From an uncultured bacterium (lineage in GTDB: Bacteria > Patescibacteriota > Patescibacteriia > 2-12-FULL-60-25): a stretch of DNA of 5,718 bases. The stretch's first letter is position 1. Every line of letters begins with the position of its first letter. The notes beneath the pieces were generated by a model. The model was not told the origin of the DNA and searched no databases. It saw only the letters and a list, made by a program, of their open reading frames with translations. The stretch is from assembly GCA_937968025.1 (NCBI GenBank), contig CALBSL010000123.1, positions 1-5,718 on the forward strand. The letters run 5' to 3'. The position numbers and the translations under genes were made by a program. This document shows positions 4,353-5,718 of the stretch, one piece after another.

Positions 4353-4967
4353 CTAGGAGTAAGAACGAATGAGGCCACGAACGATTCCTTGCACGAGTAC
4401 ATCCTTAGAAAAAATAGGATGCATGGTTTTATTGGCGGGCTGTAAACGAATTCGGTTTGCTTCTTTGTAGTATTTTTTTAAGGTCGCTTCTGTTCTTCCG
4501 ATAAGTGCCACCACAACATCGCCGTTCTGCGCCGTTGACCGCTCTTCACACACGACAAAGTCGCCATCAAAAATACCTTCTTCGATCATGGAATCTCCTT
4601 TTACCCGAAGGACGAATCCTCGATCGTGCGCGGGCGCAAGCTCAACAGGAACCGCGATAGACTCACGCTCTTCCACTGCTTCAATAGGAACACCGGCGGT
4701 AATCAACCCCTTCAGTGGCAGGAGGACGCTCGTTCCCCACTTCACGGCACGATCAGTAGGAGCGAGATCTCGAGCAGACGTTTCATCAGTCTGGTGGAGG
4801 TAGCCACGTTCCTTCAACGCTTGTACGTGAACATGGACCGTTGAAGGCGAAGCGAGCTGCAGCGCCAAGGCGATCTCACGGAACGACGGCGCATAGCCCT
4901 GCTCTTGTCGGTACTCGATGATGAAGTCGAGAACATCTTTTTGTTTTGGCGTGAGTGGGCGTTTCAT
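4353..4967 (-). CDS. lexA: LexA repressor, S24 autoprotease
   Basis: LexA represses SOS genes and cleaves itself when RecA filaments form on single-stranded DNA. The 204 residues match the family's usual length. The N-terminal winged HTH is LTPKQKDVLDFI...YAPSFREIALAL...SPSTVHVHVQALKERGYL (5-57). The self-cleavage site is A91-G92 in LITAGVP; the catalytic Ser is S126 in GDSM and the general base Lys is K164 in ATLKKYY, spaced as in Escherichia coli LexA (S119, K156). All autoproteolysis residues are present. The ATG at 4967 gives the standard M-x-x-x-LTPKQ start; an open frame extends to 5096, but its extra 43 residues have no family match and cover the promoter and operator. It is first in an operon with the 99-residue gene and divergent from the lamin-tail gene. 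A GTTC-N7-GTTC box overlaps its -10, indicating autoregulation. Confidence 0.97.
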   Translation of the reverse strand: MKRPLTPKQKDVLDFIIEYRQEQGYAPSFREIALALQLASPSTVHVHVQALKERGYLHQTDETSARDLAPTDRAVKWGTSVLLPLKGLITAGVPIEAVEERESIAVPVELAPAHDRGFVLRVKGDSMIEEGIFDGDFVVCEERSTAQNGDVVVALIGRTEATLKKYYKEANRIRLQPANKTMHPIFSKDVLVQGIVRGLIRSYS

Positions 4968-4972
4968 ATCTA

Positions 4973-4987
4973 GAACAAAAATAGAAC
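4973..4987 (-). promoter_or_regulatory. Predicted LexA box, GTTC-N7-GTTC
   Basis: On the minus strand the sequence is GTTC-TATTTTT-GTTC, an exact direct repeat at 11-nt spacing. This is the form of the LexA operator known from alphaproteobacteria, not the E. coli CTGT-N8-ACAG or Bacillus GAAC-N4-GTTC palindromes. The proposed -10 lies in its spacer. By eye no other exact copy was found in the window. Confidence 0.7.
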
Positions 4988-5006
4988 GGATGCGGCGTGC
5001 GGTCAA
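4978..5006 (-). promoter_or_regulatory. Predicted lexA promoter
   Basis: TTGACC (5001-5006), a 17-nt spacer, then TATTTT (4978-4983), both on the minus strand. The ATG is 10 nt past the -10, so the leader would be only about 4-5 nt, without an SD. The LexA box covers the -10, so bound LexA would block initiation. Confidence 0.6.
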
Positions 5007-5035
5007 GCACCTTGAATTCATTGAACAATTCTCGC

Positions 5036-5044
5036 TTATCCACA
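5036..5044 (+). promoter_or_regulatory. Single perfect DnaA-box 9-mer
   Basis: TTATCCACA matches the consensus DnaA box exactly. It lies in the 117-bp divergent spacer between lexA and the lamin-tail gene. It has no cluster of companions or AT-rich unwinding tract, so it is not evidence of an origin; a regulatory DnaA site or chance are both possible. Confidence 0.3.
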
Positions 5045-5084
5045 GACCGGATTCAAAACTGTGGAACGGAGTAAGAAGTACCCT

Positions 5085-5718
5085 ATGCTTACCCATCGAC
5101 TTGTTGCCGTCTTTACGGCCTGCGCCCTGCTCATTACACCAGCGTCGGCGTTCGCAGATGAACTCATTCCATCACCTGATCCGCTTCTCCTCCTCTCACC
5201 TCCACCAACGGAGCAACTCACGATACCTGTTGAGCCGCTCGAGCCCTTCACAGCAACCACCACGCTCATCGACGCGCCTCCCCTGGATGCTTCCCCCTCC
5301 ATCACAACACCTTCGATGGAATTCATTGATTTTGTAGACATACCATCAAGTACACATACCTCTCTACCAACATCTACGCTCGACACCTCATTAACCCCAT
5401 CCACCACGAACACTCCAACCATCGTTGATGAACAAACGCCAGCGCCTCCCCTTCCTACATCCACCATCTGTCTTGCGATGATCGCCCCCTATCCGCTCGA
5501 AGGTCCGGAATGGGTGGCCTTCTACGGACTTACTCCTTCGAGTTCACACCGACTCCTAGGCTGGTCGCTCCACGACGCACAAAGTTCGCTGGTGAAAATC
5601 ACGACGTCAACCGCCCTTCTCTGGGATGAACCATCACTCACCCTTCGCTTTCACCTCAAATCATCTCGTCTAAATAATGGTGGCGATACCGTGACCCTCA
5701 AAACAGATCTGGGTGATG
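5085..5718 (+). CDS. Exported lamin-tail-domain protein, 3'-truncated by the window
   Basis: The 211 visible codons run off the window end. A Sec signal peptide is clear: basic MLTHR, a hydrophobic core (6-17), and a likely cleavage after A-F-A (24). Residues 25-128 are a low-complexity Thr/Ser/Pro-rich linker with acidic residues and no fold, as in surface-anchored stalks. From about 129 the sequence fits a lamin-tail domain (LTD): EGPEWVAFYGLTP (139-151), LLGWSLHDA (157-165) and LNNGGDTVTLK (196-206), the last being the characteristic LNN-x-GD-x-V-x-L strand. LTD proteins in bacteria are usually secreted or surface proteins thought to bind other macromolecules or membranes; a specific role is unknown here. 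Further domains or an anchor may follow beyond the window. The ATG at 5085 has only a distant GGAG (5068-5071, 13 nt away) and no clear promoter was found. Confidence 0.85.
   Translation, partial: MLTHRLVAVFTACALLITPASAFADELIPSPDPLLLLSPPPTEQLTIPVEPLEPFTATTTLIDAPPLDASPSITTPSMEFIDFVDIPSSTHTSLPTSTLDTSLTPSTTNTPTIVDEQTPAPPLPTSTICLAMIAPYPLEGPEWVAFYGLTPSSSHRLLGWSLHDAQSSLVKITTSTALLWDEPSLTLRFHLKSSRLNNGGDTVTLKTDLGD

Noticed and set aside
4968..5096. 43-residue N-terminal extension of LexA from 5096.
   Set aside because: The extension has no LexA similarity and covers the promoter and operator; the ATG at 4967 gives the normal family N-terminus.
5036..5467. Open frame on the minus strand opposite the lamin-tail gene.
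   Set aside because: Its Gly/Ser/Val-rich product is the mirror of the Thr/Ser/Pro linker codons; the plus strand has a clear signal peptide and domain.
1..5718. CRISPR array, insertion sequence or phage module.
   Set aside because: No spaced direct repeats, transposase or integrase motifs, or flanking terminal repeats were seen; the only tandem repeat lies inside the histone-like gene.

Overview
The window is ordinary bacterial chromosome, compact, close to 50% GC, using the standard code. I infer a Candidate Phyla Radiation (Patescibacteria) genome. The basis is the mix of genes: a ~500-residue GatB, a minimal single-RRM protein, a 36-residue Lys/Ala-rich histone-like protein, and an exported protein with a Ser/Thr/Pro linker and a lamin-tail domain, together with mostly SD-less starts. 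This placement comes from general knowledge of such genomes; no marker gene proves it.

Layout. (1) Positions 1-659, plus strand: the 3' part of a multi-pass membrane protein. (2) 718-2241, plus: gatB, encoding subunit B of the tRNA-dependent amidotransferase, followed by a terminator. (3) 2326-2787, plus: a GNAT acetyltransferase with the only strong Shine-Dalgarno in the window. (4) 2859-3137, minus: an RRM RNA-binding protein convergent with the GNAT gene, with a strong hairpin between them. (5) About 3265-3760: no intact gene, but a minus-strand terminator, several hairpins and possible coding relics, one of which resembles the start of a DarT/DUF4433 protein. (6) 3869-3979, plus: the histone-like gene, with a strong promoter, a structured 78-nt leader containing a possible 19-codon leader ORF, and a terminator. 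(7) 4044-4967, minus: lexA and a 99-codon gene 9 nt downstream, apparently an SOS operon behind a GTTC-N7-GTTC operator. (8) 5085 to the window end, plus, divergent from lexA: an exported lamin-tail-domain protein, truncated by the window.

Themes. Three promoters share an extended -10 of the form TGCTA(A/T)(A/G)CT, and each has an ATG only 5-6 nt beyond it (gatB, the RRM gene, the histone leader). This suggests leaderless transcripts are common here. LexA appears to control its own operon, and its small partner looks like the DUF6504-type proteins that accompany translesion polymerases elsewhere. The genes otherwise cover translation quality (GatB), RNA binding (RRM), chromosome packing (histone-like) and cell-surface export, without forming one pathway.
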